DNA from: Xylophilus sp042867185
Lineage (GTDB): Bacteria > Pseudomonadota > Gammaproteobacteria > Burkholderiales > Burkholderiaceae_C
Assembly: GCA_042867185.1 (NCBI GenBank)
Contig: JBHZQV010000004.1
Coordinates: 165,984 to 229,983 of the forward strand
Direction: 5' to 3'
Length of the DNA: 64,000 nt
The position numbers and the translations under genes are program-made. Under the pieces are notes generated by a model that saw only the letters and a list, made by a program, of their open reading frames with translations, was not told the DNA's origin and did not search any database. Shown piece after piece: positions 17,191 to 28,117 of the stretch (position 1 is the first letter of the stretch; each line of letters opens with the position of its first letter).

Positions 17191-18498
17191 ATGGATTTTT
17201 TGCTCATTGCGCTGCTGACACTTCTCAACGGCGTATTCGCCATGTCCGAACTGGCATTGGCCTCCAGCCGTCGCGCGCGGCTGATCGCATTGGCAGAATC
17301 CGGCGACAAAGGTGCCTCGGCGGCACTGGCCCTGCTCGACAACCCGACCCAGTTTCTGTCGTCCGTTCAGGTGGGCATCACCTCGATCGGCATGCTGAAC
17401 GGCATTCTGGGCGAGGCCGCTTTCAGCGACGATGTCGCGGTGCTGCTCCAGGGCATGGGTGCGCCGGCGCGGGCCGCAGAGATCGGCGCCACCGCGATCG
17501 TGGTGACGATCATCACCTTCATCACCATCGTCTTCGGCGAACTGGTGCCGAAGCGCATCGGACAGCTCTATCCGGAGAAGGTCGCGCTGTGGGTGTCGCG
17601 GCCGATGACCTGGGTGGCGACGATCGCCAAGCCCTTCGTGCACCTGCTGTCGTTCAGCACCCATGCGGTGCTGAAGCTGCTGCGTGTCGACAACGCCCCC
17701 GAGCGGCCGGTGACCGAGGCGGAAATCGTCGCCAGCCTGGAAGAGGGCGTGGACGCCGGCATCATCGAGCACCAGGAGCACCGCATGGTGCAGAACGTGT
17801 TCCACCTGGACGACCGGCCGCTCACCTCGCTGATGGTGCCGCGGGCCGATATCGAGTGGCTGCCGGCGCTGGCCACAGTGCGCGATGCATTGCAGCACGC
17901 GGTCAAGGGCGGCGACCGCGGGTCGCACTCCTGGTATCCGGTCTGCCGCGGCTCGCTCGACGACGTGGTGGGTATCGTGAGCCTGTCGCATCTGCTCGCG
18001 CTGGATGCAGATGCCGCCGGGCCGATCGAAACGCATGTGCTGCCGGCTTCTTTCCTGCCGGAAACCCTGTCGGGCATGGAGTTGCTGGAGCAGTTCCGCG
18101 CGCAATCGGGCCGCATGGTATTCGTGGTCGATGAATATGGGGTGGTGCAGGGGCTGATGACCCCGCGCGATCTCCTGGAGGCGATTACCGGGGAGTTGCA
18201 GCCGGGAGCGGAAGCCCAGGCCTGGGCGACCCAGCGGGCCGACGGCTCCTGGCTGCTCGATGGGCTGATGCCGATCGGCGAACTCAAATCGCGCCTCGAT
18301 ATTCGCGAACTGCCGGGCGAAGACCGCAGTCTTTACAACACGCTGGCAGGTTTTCTGATGTCCGAATCGGGCCACCTGCCGGTGACGGGCGAGCAGATCG
18401 AATGCGCCGGGTGGATATTCGAGGTGGTGGATCTCGACGGCAAGCGCATCGATAAGGTCATGGCGATGCTGCCGTCCGAATCTGCGACTACCGGATAA
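17191..18498 (+). CDS. Hemolysin/CNNM family membrane protein with CBS domains (UPF0053)
   Basis: The 435-residue protein has an N-terminal CNNM (DUF21) membrane domain to about residue 190 with at least three hydrophobic segments and the GELVPKRIGQLYPEK signature. A tandem CBS pair follows (about 205-330), recognisable by VFHLDDRPLTSLMVPRADI and FVVDEYGVVQGLMTPRDLLE. The C-terminus (about 350-430) is a CorC/HlyC domain, with WLLDGLMPIGELKSRLDI and YNTLAGFLMSESGHLP. Family members are linked to Mg2+ or Co2+ efflux and to stress; the older name hemolysin is misleading. It is a single gene between apaH and the H-NS-like gene. Confidence 0.93.
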   Translation: MDFLLIALLTLLNGVFAMSELALASSRRARLIALAESGDKGASAALALLDNPTQFLSSVQVGITSIGMLNGILGEAAFSDDVAVLLQGMGAPARAAEIGATAIVVTIITFITIVFGELVPKRIGQLYPEKVALWVSRPMTWVATIAKPFVHLLSFSTHAVLKLLRVDNAPERPVTEAEIVASLEEGVDAGIIEHQEHRMVQNVFHLDDRPLTSLMVPRADIEWLPALATVRDALQHAVKGGDRGSHSWYPVCRGSLDDVVGIVSLSHLLALDADAAGPIETHVLPASFLPETLSGMELLEQFRAQSGRMVFVVDEYGVVQGLMTPRDLLEAITGELQPGAEAQAWATQRADGSWLLDGLMPIGELKSRLDIRELPGEDRSLYNTLAGFLMSESGHLPVTGEQIECAGWIFEVVDLDGKRIDKVMAMLPSESATTG

Positions 18499-18515
18499 TC
18501 TTTTCGTGTTGTGTG

Positions 18516-18560
18516 TTGGACAGGCTCAATATTATCTATAATGTTAGTTTGCAAACTAAC
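18516..18560 (+). promoter_or_regulatory. Promoter of the H-NS-like gene with an 18-bp palindromic operator candidate
   Basis: TTGGAC (18516-18521) and TATAAT (18537-18542) are separated by 15 nt. Directly after the -10 lies the perfect palindrome GTTAGTTTGCAAACTAAC (18543-18560), centred on the expected transcription start. A perfect dyad there is the usual position for a repressor. The binding protein is unknown; the half-site resembles MarR- or TetR-type operators. Confidence 0.7.
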
Positions 18561-18572
18561 CTTGGACCTGCC

Positions 18573-18878
18573 ATGACGACCTCGTACAAAGACCTGATCA
18601 AGCAGCGCGAAGCCCTTGAAAACCAAATCAAGGACGCCCGTCAACGTGAAACGTCCGATGCCGTTTCGCGGGTTCGCAGCATCATCGAGGAATTCGAACT
18701 GACCGCGGCGGACGTTTTTCCGCCTGTGGGCCGCACCCGTGCCGTGTCGAGCGCCAAAGGCGGCAAGGTCGCCGCCAAGTACCGCGACCCAGCTACGGGC
18801 GCCACCTGGACCGGCCGTGGCAAGGCGCCGCGCTGGATCCAGAACGAAGACCGCAGCCGTTTCTTGATTGCCGATTGA
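18573..18878 (+). CDS. H-NS family nucleoid-associated protein
   Basis: A 101-residue DNA-binding protein of the H-NS type. The ATG at 18573 gives MTTSYKDLIKQREALENQIK. The first about 50 residues are a charged coiled-coil oligomerisation region. The C-terminus holds KYRDPATGATWTGRGKAPRW, the H-NS DNA-binding hook domain, with the TGRGKAP minor-groove motif equivalent to the QGR loop. Such proteins silence AT-rich and horizontally acquired DNA. The size is that of the short Burkholderiales H-NS paralogues. Expression is probably controlled through the palindrome at 18543-18560. A long hairpin terminator follows. Confidence 0.92.
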   Translation: MTTSYKDLIKQREALENQIKDARQRETSDAVSRVRSIIEEFELTAADVFPPVGRTRAVSSAKGGKVAAKYRDPATGATWTGRGKAPRWIQNEDRSRFLIAD

Positions 18879-19256
18879 GGCTTCTCGGCGCATGCCGAGA
18901 AATGCAGGGCGGATTAAGGGCGGTGCCGCGAGTCGCTGCCGTGTTCGTTTTGCCAGGGCATAAAATATCTCCCGTGTTGTAAAGCACGGGAGATATTTTT
19001 ACGTCCGGCGATCAAAAGTAACAATATGCTTCTGCGTTGGGCGGGGTGACATTCCTGGGCGGCGGCGCCTGCGCGGTCTTCGCAGCCACCCGCAGTGCCG
19101 ACGCGGCGTGTTTCGGTGCGCATTTCTGCATGGCCCGGTCGGCCGATCGACGGAAAGGCGAGTTCCTGTCGATGGCTTCCACACGGTGTAACGCGCGGGA
19201 ATGCCTGCACTGACAGAATGAACCTTGCCACGACAGCCACCGACCAGGAGTGCCAG
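18879..19256. other. Intergenic region between the H-NS-like gene and acnA
   Basis: This 378-nt region holds the terminator at 18964-19000 and, to its right, a minus-strand open frame ending at 19012. Its last 39 codons (from an ATG at 19131, reading MQKCAPKHAASALRVAAKTA and ending NAEAYCYF) could be a small protein. I see no ribosome site for it and do not call it a gene. The acnA promoter must lie near 19180-19240 but no clear hexamers were found. Confidence 0.4.
18964..19000. terminator. Strong rho-independent terminator, probably bidirectional
   Basis: A 13-bp perfect stem, AATATCTCCCGTG (18964-18976) with CACGGGAGATATT (18985-18997), encloses an 8-nt loop. T residues follow on the plus strand and, by the leading A run, on the minus strand too. 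It ends the H-NS-like transcript. Confidence 0.85.
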
Positions 19257-22130
<2,874 letters not shown>

Positions 22131-22173
22131 GGGCGGGTTCGCAGGTCGATGGGGCCGCGAATCGCGGATCGGA

Positions 22174-22200
22174 AGGGCCACCTGCGGGTGGCTCTTTTTT
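22174..22200 (+). terminator. Rho-independent terminator after acnA
   Basis: The stem AGGGCCACC/GGTGGCTCT (22174-22182 with 22187-22195), with one G-U pair and loop TGCG, is followed by a T run to 22200. It lies 44 nt after the acnA stop. Confidence 0.85.
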
Positions 22201-22317
22201 GGGGCCGACCGGAATGCCTGCGCGTCCGGCAGGGCGGCTGGGTCGGCCCCGGGGTGCGCTAAACAGGAATTGCTACCATCTGCATTTCCGTCACGTCGCA
22301 CCGGCTCCATTTCGTAC

Positions 22318-22614
22318 ATGCCTTCATCCTCCCGCACGCCCGCCCAGGGCGCCTCCCTCCGCCTCGACGAATTGGCGCGCAACGCGCCTGCCACGGTGCT
22401 GTCGGTGCGGCCGCCGGCCGATGCGGAGGATGCCGAGCTGGTCCTGCGGTTGGCCGAGATCGGATTCGTGCCGGGCGAGCAGGTGCGGGTGATCGCCTTC
22501 GGCTTCCCGGGCCGGGAGCCGCTGGCGGTTCGGATCGGGCAGAGCACGTTCGCGCTGCGCCTGCACGAGGCCGCGTTGGTCCAGGTGGCACCCACCACCG
22601 GGGGACTGGCATGA
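22318..22614 (+). CDS. feoA: Ferrous iron transport protein A
   Basis: FeoA is a small cytoplasmic SH3-like protein needed by the FeoB ferrous iron importer. The 98-residue product starts MPSSSRTPAQGASLRLDELA. It contains the typical LRLAEIGFVPGEQVRVIAFG core and RIGQSTFALRLHEAALVQV end. The short 20-residue leader before the domain is of unknown use. The stop overlaps the feoB start by 4 nt (ATGA), so translation is coupled. A TACCAT -10-like box lies near 22274. No convincing Fur box was found in the 117 nt between the acnA terminator and the start. Confidence 0.92.
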   Translation: MPSSSRTPAQGASLRLDELARNAPATVLSVRPPADAEDAELVLRLAEIGFVPGEQVRVIAFGFPGREPLAVRIGQSTFALRLHEAALVQVAPTTGGLA

Positions 22615-24500
22615 GCGCGGCCGGCGCGTTGCGCGTGGCCCTGCTGGGCAATCCCAACTGCGGCAAGACCGCGCTGTTCAACCTGCTGACCGGCAGCCGC
22701 GCCAAGGTGGCCAACTACGCCGGCGTGACCGTCGAGCGCAAGGTGGGCCGGTTGCGCACGCCGTCGGGCCGGCAGGTGCAGGTGCTGGACCTGCCCGGCG
22801 CCTACAGCCTGAACGCGATGAGCGCCGACGAGGCGGTCACCCGCGACATCGTCACCGGCCAGCGCCCCGGCGAGCCGCTGCCCGACCTGCTGGTCTGCGT
22901 CACCGATGCCACCAACCTGCGGCTCAACCTGCGGCTGGTGCTGGAGGCGCGCAAGCTGGGCCTGCCGATGGTGATGGCGCTCAACATGAGCGACATGGCC
23001 CGCAGCCGCGGCATCGTGGTCGATACCGAAGCCCTGTCGCGCGAACTCGGCATGCCGGTGATCGAGACGGTCGGCATACGGGGCGACGGGGCCGCGGCCC
23101 TGGTCGCGGCACTCGAGTCGTATCCGGCCGCCGCGTCCGATGCGCCGGTGGCCGCAGGCGCCGCGGGTGCGGGTGCGGTCTGGCAGGCGCCCGCCCTGGC
23201 CGACGTGCAGGACACGCAGGCCGAGGTGCGCCGCATCCTGGCGGTCGCGGTGCAGGAGCCGGCCACCGCGCTCCACCGCGACGATGCGATCGACCGCATC
23301 GTGCTGCACCCGCTGTGGGGCACGCTGCTGCTGGCGGTACTGCTGTTCCTGATGTTCCAGGCCGTCTTCAGCTGGGCCGAGGTGCCGATGGAGGCGATCA
23401 AGGGCGCGACCGAGGCCGCGGCCGAATTCGTGAAGGCCCATGTGCCCGACGGCATCCTGCAGAGCCTGCTGGCCGACGGCATCGTCGCGGGCGTGGGTGG
23501 GGTGGTCGTGTTCCTGCCGCAGATCCTGATCCTGTTCCTGTTCATCCTGGCGCTGGAGGATTCGGGCTACCTGCCCCGCGCGGCCTTCATGCTCGACCGG
23601 CTGATGGGCACGGTGGGACTTTCGGGCCGCTCGTTCATCCCCTTGCTCTCCAGCTTCGCCTGCGCGATTCCCGGGGTGATGGCGGCCCGCACCATTACCA
23701 ACTGGCGCGACCGGCTGGTCACGATCATGATCGCCCCGCTGATGACCTGTTCGGCGCGGCTGCCGGTGTATGCGCTGCTGATCGCCGCGTTCATCCCGGC
23801 GCAGACGGTCGGCGGCGTCTTCAACCTGCAGGGCGTGGTGCTGTTCGTGCTGTACGTCGGCGGCATCGTCTCGGCGATGGCGGTGGCCTGGGTCTTCAAG
23901 CAGATGCGCGGCACCCAGCGCCAGTCGCCCCTGCTGATGGAACTGCCCGCCTACCGCTGGCCCAACCCACGCCAACTGGCCATCGGCCTGTGGGAGCGCG
24001 CGGTGATCTTCCTCAAGCGGGTCGGCACGATGATCCTGGCGCTGACGGTGCTGCTCTGGTTCTTCGCGACCTTTCCGTCGCCGCCCCAAGGCGCCACCGG
24101 CCCGGCGATCCAGTACAGCCTGGCCGGCATGATCGGCCGGGCGCTTGAGGTGGTCTTCGCGCCGATCGGCTTCAACTGGCAGATCTCGATCGCGCTGGTG
24201 CCGGGCCTGGCGGCCCGCGAGGTGGCCGTCGGCGCCCTCGGCACGGTGTACGCCATGTCGGCCACCGGCGACGACGCGGCGGCGGCGCTCGAGCCGGTGA
24301 TCGCGGCCAGCTGGTCCTTCGCGACCGCCGTGTCGCTGCTCGTCTGGTACGTGTTCGCGCCGATGTGCCTCTCGACGCTCGCCACCGTCAAGCGCGAGAC
24401 CAACTCCTGGCGCTACGCGCTGATCATGGCCGGCTACCTGTTCGCGCTGGCCTACGGTGCGAGCTTCGTCGCCTACCGGATCACCCTCGCGCTCTCCTGA
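22611..24500 (+). CDS. feoB: Ferrous iron transporter B
   Basis: FeoB imports Fe2+ across the inner membrane, driven or gated by its cytosolic G domain. The 629-residue protein has G1 GNPNCGKT at 13-20, G3 DLPGAYSL, and G4 as NMSD in MALNMSDMARSRG. The transmembrane gate segments include LPQILILFLFILALEDSGYL and a Gate motif around LLSSFACAIPGVMAARTI, with the conserved Cys. The length is short compared with E. coli FeoB (773 aa) but normal for betaproteobacteria. It overlaps feoA, and a small Cys-rich gene follows after 13 nt, completing a three-gene feo operon. Confidence 0.96.
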   Translation: MSAAGALRVALLGNPNCGKTALFNLLTGSRAKVANYAGVTVERKVGRLRTPSGRQVQVLDLPGAYSLNAMSADEAVTRDIVTGQRPGEPLPDLLVCVTDATNLRLNLRLVLEARKLGLPMVMALNMSDMARSRGIVVDTEALSRELGMPVIETVGIRGDGAAALVAALESYPAAASDAPVAAGAAGAGAVWQAPALADVQDTQAEVRRILAVAVQEPATALHRDDAIDRIVLHPLWGTLLLAVLLFLMFQAVFSWAEVPMEAIKGATEAAAEFVKAHVPDGILQSLLADGIVAGVGGVVVFLPQILILFLFILALEDSGYLPRAAFMLDRLMGTVGLSGRSFIPLLSSFACAIPGVMAARTITNWRDRLVTIMIAPLMTCSARLPVYALLIAAFIPAQTVGGVFNLQGVVLFVLYVGGIVSAMAVAWVFKQMRGTQRQSPLLMELPAYRWPNPRQLAIGLWERAVIFLKRVGTMILALTVLLWFFATFPSPPQGATGPAIQYSLAGMIGRALEVVFAPIGFNWQISIALVPGLAAREVAVGALGTVYAMSATGDDAAAALEPVIAASWSFATAVSLLVWYVFAPMCLSTLATVKRETNSWRYALIMAGYLFALAYGASFVAYRITLALS

Positions 24501-24513
24501 AAGCAGCCTTCCC

Positions 24514-24783
24514 ATGTCGCAGAACATCGCCGTCGCACTGATCGTCCTGGGTGCCGCCCTGTGGGCCGTCTGGTACTGGATGCCGGTGCGCGGCCGCAAG
24601 GCGCTCGCGGCGCGGCTGGCGCACGGCGCCCGTCGCGTGGGCCTGCGTGAGCAGGGGGCCCGGCGCCTGGCCGCCGTGGTGGGCGATGCGCCGGGCTGCG
24701 GTTCTTGCGAGAGCTGCGGCAGTTGCGCCGCGCCGGGCGCCCCCGAGCAGAAGCCGGTGACGGTCGTGCGCCGCCGCCCCTGA
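24514..24783 (+). CDS. Small Cys-rich membrane protein linked to feoAB (FeoC position)
   Basis: An 89-residue protein that begins MSQNIAVALIVLGAALWAVW, a single membrane helix, then a basic stretch (about 25-55) and a cluster GCGSCESCGSC with Cys62, Cys65, Cys68 and Cys71. CxxCxxCxxC spacing suits metal or Fe-S binding. Enterobacterial FeoC also has cysteines but is a winged-helix protein without a membrane helix, so this is not a true FeoC. It resembles the short FeoB-associated Cys-rich proteins (DUF6587-like). Position 13 nt behind feoB argues for a part in iron import, perhaps sensing iron or redox state; this is inference. Confidence 0.75.
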   Translation: MSQNIAVALIVLGAALWAVWYWMPVRGRKALAARLAHGARRVGLREQGARRLAAVVGDAPGCGSCESCGSCAAPGAPEQKPVTVVRRRP

Positions 24784-24966
24784 GCCGCCTGGCGGGTGGC
24801 GGCGGGCGCGCGCTTGGACGCCGATCCGCGCCGAGCGCACAAACACCGCGGTCTCCGCGACCGCGTCGCCATGCTTACCGGCCGTGGTCGGGTGCCGTCC
24901 GCACCGATTCTTCGATCCTGCTTTTTCGCGCATACTTTCCGCAAGAATCCCCCGACCATCCCCGTC

Positions 24967-27900
24967 ATGCACACGAAGTTTTTCGACGCGCGTGCTGTGC
25001 CTCGACGCGCAGCCCGTTTCTGTTCGGCAGAGCTGTTGGAGACGTGCAGACGGCGTGCATCCGCGCCGGGGAGCGTTTCGATCGCGGTAGGCCTTCTGAT
25101 GCCGGTGGCGGTGTGGGCACAGGTCGACCTGCGGACCGCTCCTGCGATATCCGACCTGCCGGCCGACGCCGCTTTCGCAGCGCTCGGATTCCTGCTTCGG
25201 CTGGCGGCCGTGTGTGCCGGCGCGGTGGCCGCGGTACTGCTGGGCTTGCGCAACGCCCCGCCGCAACCCGGATCGGCGGCACTGGCTGCGGCCTTCGCCT
25301 GTGCGGCTGCGTGCGGGCTGCTCGTGGCCGCGGCGGATGCCGGCATCGCGGGGGTGTCCGGCGGCCGTGCGCACCAGGGCTTCTGGATCGCGGCGCGGTT
25401 GGCCGAAGCCGCGGGGCTCGCGGCGGTCCTGCTGCCTTCCCGGACACGGCGGGCGTGGCCGGTGCGGCGGCTCGCCGGTGTCGCCGCGCTGCTGGCCGCG
25501 GCCGCGGCTGCCGAAGGCATGGGTCCGGCGGCGCTCGGCATCGTCGCGCCCGGCGTGGCGGCGGCGCTGCGGCTGGGGGCTTGCCTGTTGCTGCTCGGCA
25601 TGGCGGCGCAGCGGATCGGCAGAGCGGCGCCGGCCGGTGTCGACGACCATCCGATCGGCGCGCACCTGGTCCACGCGGTGGTGTTCCAGGTGGTGCTGGA
25701 TCCGCAGAAGACATGGCGCGTCACCTACGTCAGCCCCGCGATCGAGCGGCTGCATGGCTTGCGCGCGGCCGATCTCTACAAGGCACTCGAGCCCTGGTTC
25801 GCACAGATCGTGCCGCACGACTGGCCGCGCTTCGTCGCGCAGCGCGATGCGGCCCTGCGCGACGGGACTTCGCTGGATGTGGAGCTGCAGATGCGCAGGG
25901 CCGACGGCGAGCTTCGCTGGATGCGGATCAGCGCCGGCGGCAGCCGGGTCGACGACGGTTCGGTGGTGGTCGAAGGCCTGGTGTTCGACGTCACCCAGCG
26001 CCGCCAGGCCGAGCAGCAGGTGCACCAGAAGGACGAGGAATGGCAGGCGGTGCTGAGCCATATCCCGGGCGACATCACCCGGATCGACCGGGCGCTGCGG
26101 GTGCGCTACATGAACGAGAACCACGCCCGCTGGTACGGCGGCCGCGCGGCCGATTTCGTCGGCAAGCCTTTCCTGGAGGTGATTCCCGCCGTGCGCTATG
26201 CCCAGATGCAGCCCTATCTGGCACGCGCCCTGGCCGGGGAGCGGGTGGTCTACGAGGCCGACGTCGCCCTGGCCAACGGGGAGATGCGCCGCCGCCACAG
26301 CACCCTGGTGCCCGAGCACGACGTGCGGGGCGCCGTCACCGGCGCGGTGCTCTACGTGGTGGACGTCACCGAGCACCGGCAGGCCGAGCAGGCGCTGGCG
26401 CACAAGGAGTCGCAACTGCGCAGCCTGTTCGAGGCGATTCCCGACATGGTTTTCTCCAAAGACCGGAACGGCCGCTACCTGTCGTGCAACCAGGCGTTCG
26501 AATCGTTCTACGGCTGGCGCGAAGAAGAGATCCTGGGGCAGGGCGACGACGGCCTGGTCGGCCCCGCGTTCGCCGCGATGTTCCGCGAACAGGACCGGCG
26601 GGTCATGGACACCGGCCAGCCGCTGCGGGGCGAAGAGCCGATGCACACCCTGCGCCACCACCGCGAAGGCATCTTCGACCTGATCAAGACACCGCTGCGC
26701 GATGCCGACGGCGAGGTCTACGGTGTGCTGGGCGTGGCGCGCGACGTGACCGAACGCAAGCGCGCCCAGCGCGATATCGAGCGGCTGGCCTACTACGACA
26801 GCCTCACCGGTCTGCCCAACCGGCGCCGCCTGGCGGTGCGCCTCGGCCAGGCCTTGCTGCCGGAGGCGATCGCATCGGCCGGCCACGGCGCGCTGCTGTC
26901 GATCAACCTCGACCACTTCAAGAACATCAACGACACGCTCGGCCCCGAGGTGGGCGACCAGCTGCTGCGCGCCGCGTCGGAGCGGATGACCGGCGTGGTG
27001 CCGGTGCACCAGACGGTCGCCCGCCAGAGCGGCGACGAGTTCGCGGTGCTGCTCGAAGCCCTGGCCAACGACGCCGCCGGCGCCCAGGCCGAGGCCGAGC
27101 AGATCGCCCGCGAACTGCTGGCGGCCCTGGCCGCGCCGCTGGCGCTCGGCGGGCGCCAGCACCACGGCACTGCGCGGATCGGCATCGCCCTGTTCGGCGG
27201 CCCGCCGGTCGCACCCGAAGAACTGCTGACCCGCGCCAGCCTGGCCTGCGACGAGGCGCGTTCGGCGGGGCGCAACACGGTGCGTTTCTTCGACCCGGCG
27301 ATGCAGAAGTGTCTGGCCGAGCGCGCCGCGCTGCAGGCCGACCTGCACGACGCGGTGGGCGAGGGCCAGCTCGCGCTGCACTACCAGCCGGTGGTGCGGC
27401 ACGACGGCAGCCTGACCGGCGCCGAGGCATTGCTGCGGTGGCAGCATCCGGTGCGCGGCACCGTGCCGCCGGCCGGCTTCATCGGTCTGGCCGAAGAGAC
27501 CGGGCTGATCCTGCCGATCGGCAACTGGGTGCTGCAGGAAGCCTGCGTGCAGCTGGTGGCCTGGGCTGCGCATCCCGGTACGCAGGGGCTGGACATCGCG
27601 GTGAACGTCAGTGCCCGGCAGTTCCGCCACCCGGATTTCATCGACGAGACCGAGGCGATCCTGGCCCGCACCGGAGCCGACCCGCGGCGCCTGAAGCTGG
27701 AGCTGACCGAGAGCCTCCTGTTCCACGACACCGAGGAAGTGCTGACCAAGCTGGCCCGCCTGAAAGCCCGGGGCATCGGGCTGTCGCTGGACGATTTCGG
27801 CACCGGTTTCTCGTCGCTCGGCTACCTGAAACGGATGCCGCTCGACCAGCTGAAGATCGACCGCTCCTTCGTGCGCGACGTGCTCACCGACCCGAACGAC

Positions 27901-28089
27901 GCGGCCATCGTGCGCACCATCCTCGCGCTGGCGGCCAGCCTCGATCTGCATGTCGTGGCGGAAGGCGTGGAAACCGAGGGCCAGCGCGATTTCCTGCAGG
28001 CGCACGGCTGCCGCGCGTTCCAGGGCTATCTCTTCGGCAAACCGATGCCGATGGCCGAATTCGAGCGCGCCCAGGGCCTGGACGGGTGA
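24967..28089 (+). CDS. Membrane-bound PAS-GGDEF-EAL protein (c-di-GMP turnover)
   Basis: The product is 1040 residues from the ATG at 24967. Residues about 40-225 are hydrophobic with about five to six helices and may be a sensor. Three PAS-like segments follow (about 235-350, 355-480 and 480-605), the last with FEAIPDMVFSKDRNGRYLSC. The GGDEF domain (about 610-780) has YYDSLTGLPNRR and INLDHFKNINDTLG, but the signature is SGDEF at 688-692, with Ser replacing the first Gly. The EAL domain keeps E820-A-L-L-R-W, ELTESLL and DDFGTGFSSLGYLK, so phosphodiesterase activity is expected. Cyclase activity is uncertain. The input signal is unknown. The in-frame upstream ATG at 24796 lacks protein-like sequence. 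Confidence 0.9.
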   Translation: MHTKFFDARAVPRRAARFCSAELLETCRRRASAPGSVSIAVGLLMPVAVWAQVDLRTAPAISDLPADAAFAALGFLLRLAAVCAGAVAAVLLGLRNAPPQPGSAALAAAFACAAACGLLVAAADAGIAGVSGGRAHQGFWIAARLAEAAGLAAVLLPSRTRRAWPVRRLAGVAALLAAAAAAEGMGPAALGIVAPGVAAALRLGACLLLLGMAAQRIGRAAPAGVDDHPIGAHLVHAVVFQVVLDPQKTWRVTYVSPAIERLHGLRAADLYKALEPWFAQIVPHDWPRFVAQRDAALRDGTSLDVELQMRRADGELRWMRISAGGSRVDDGSVVVEGLVFDVTQRRQAEQQVHQKDEEWQAVLSHIPGDITRIDRALRVRYMNENHARWYGGRAADFVGKPFLEVIPAVRYAQMQPYLARALAGERVVYEADVALANGEMRRRHSTLVPEHDVRGAVTGAVLYVVDVTEHRQAEQALAHKESQLRSLFEAIPDMVFSKDRNGRYLSCNQAFESFYGWREEEILGQGDDGLVGPAFAAMFREQDRRVMDTGQPLRGEEPMHTLRHHREGIFDLIKTPLRDADGEVYGVLGVARDVTERKRAQRDIERLAYYDSLTGLPNRRRLAVRLGQALLPEAIASAGHGALLSINLDHFKNINDTLGPEVGDQLLRAASERMTGVVPVHQTVARQSGDEFAVLLEALANDAAGAQAEAEQIARELLAALAAPLALGGRQHHGTARIGIALFGGPPVAPEELLTRASLACDEARSAGRNTVRFFDPAMQKCLAERAALQADLHDAVGEGQLALHYQPVVRHDGSLTGAEALLRWQHPVRGTVPPAGFIGLAEETGLILPIGNWVLQEACVQLVAWAAHPGTQGLDIAVNVSARQFRHPDFIDETEAILARTGADPRRLKLELTESLLFHDTEEVLTKLARLKARGIGLSLDDFGTGFSSLGYLKRMPLDQLKIDRSFVRDVLTDPNDAAIVRTILALAASLDLHVVAEGVETEGQRDFLQAHGCRAFQGYLFGKPMPMAEFERAQGLDG

Positions 28090-28117
28090 CCGCGGCAGCC
28101 CTGCGGTGCACGCCGGC

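Noticed and set aside
22261..22300. A possible Fur box before feoA
   Set aside because: The AT-richer stretch GGAATTGCTACCATCTGC has too few matches to the 19-bp Fur consensus and poor symmetry.
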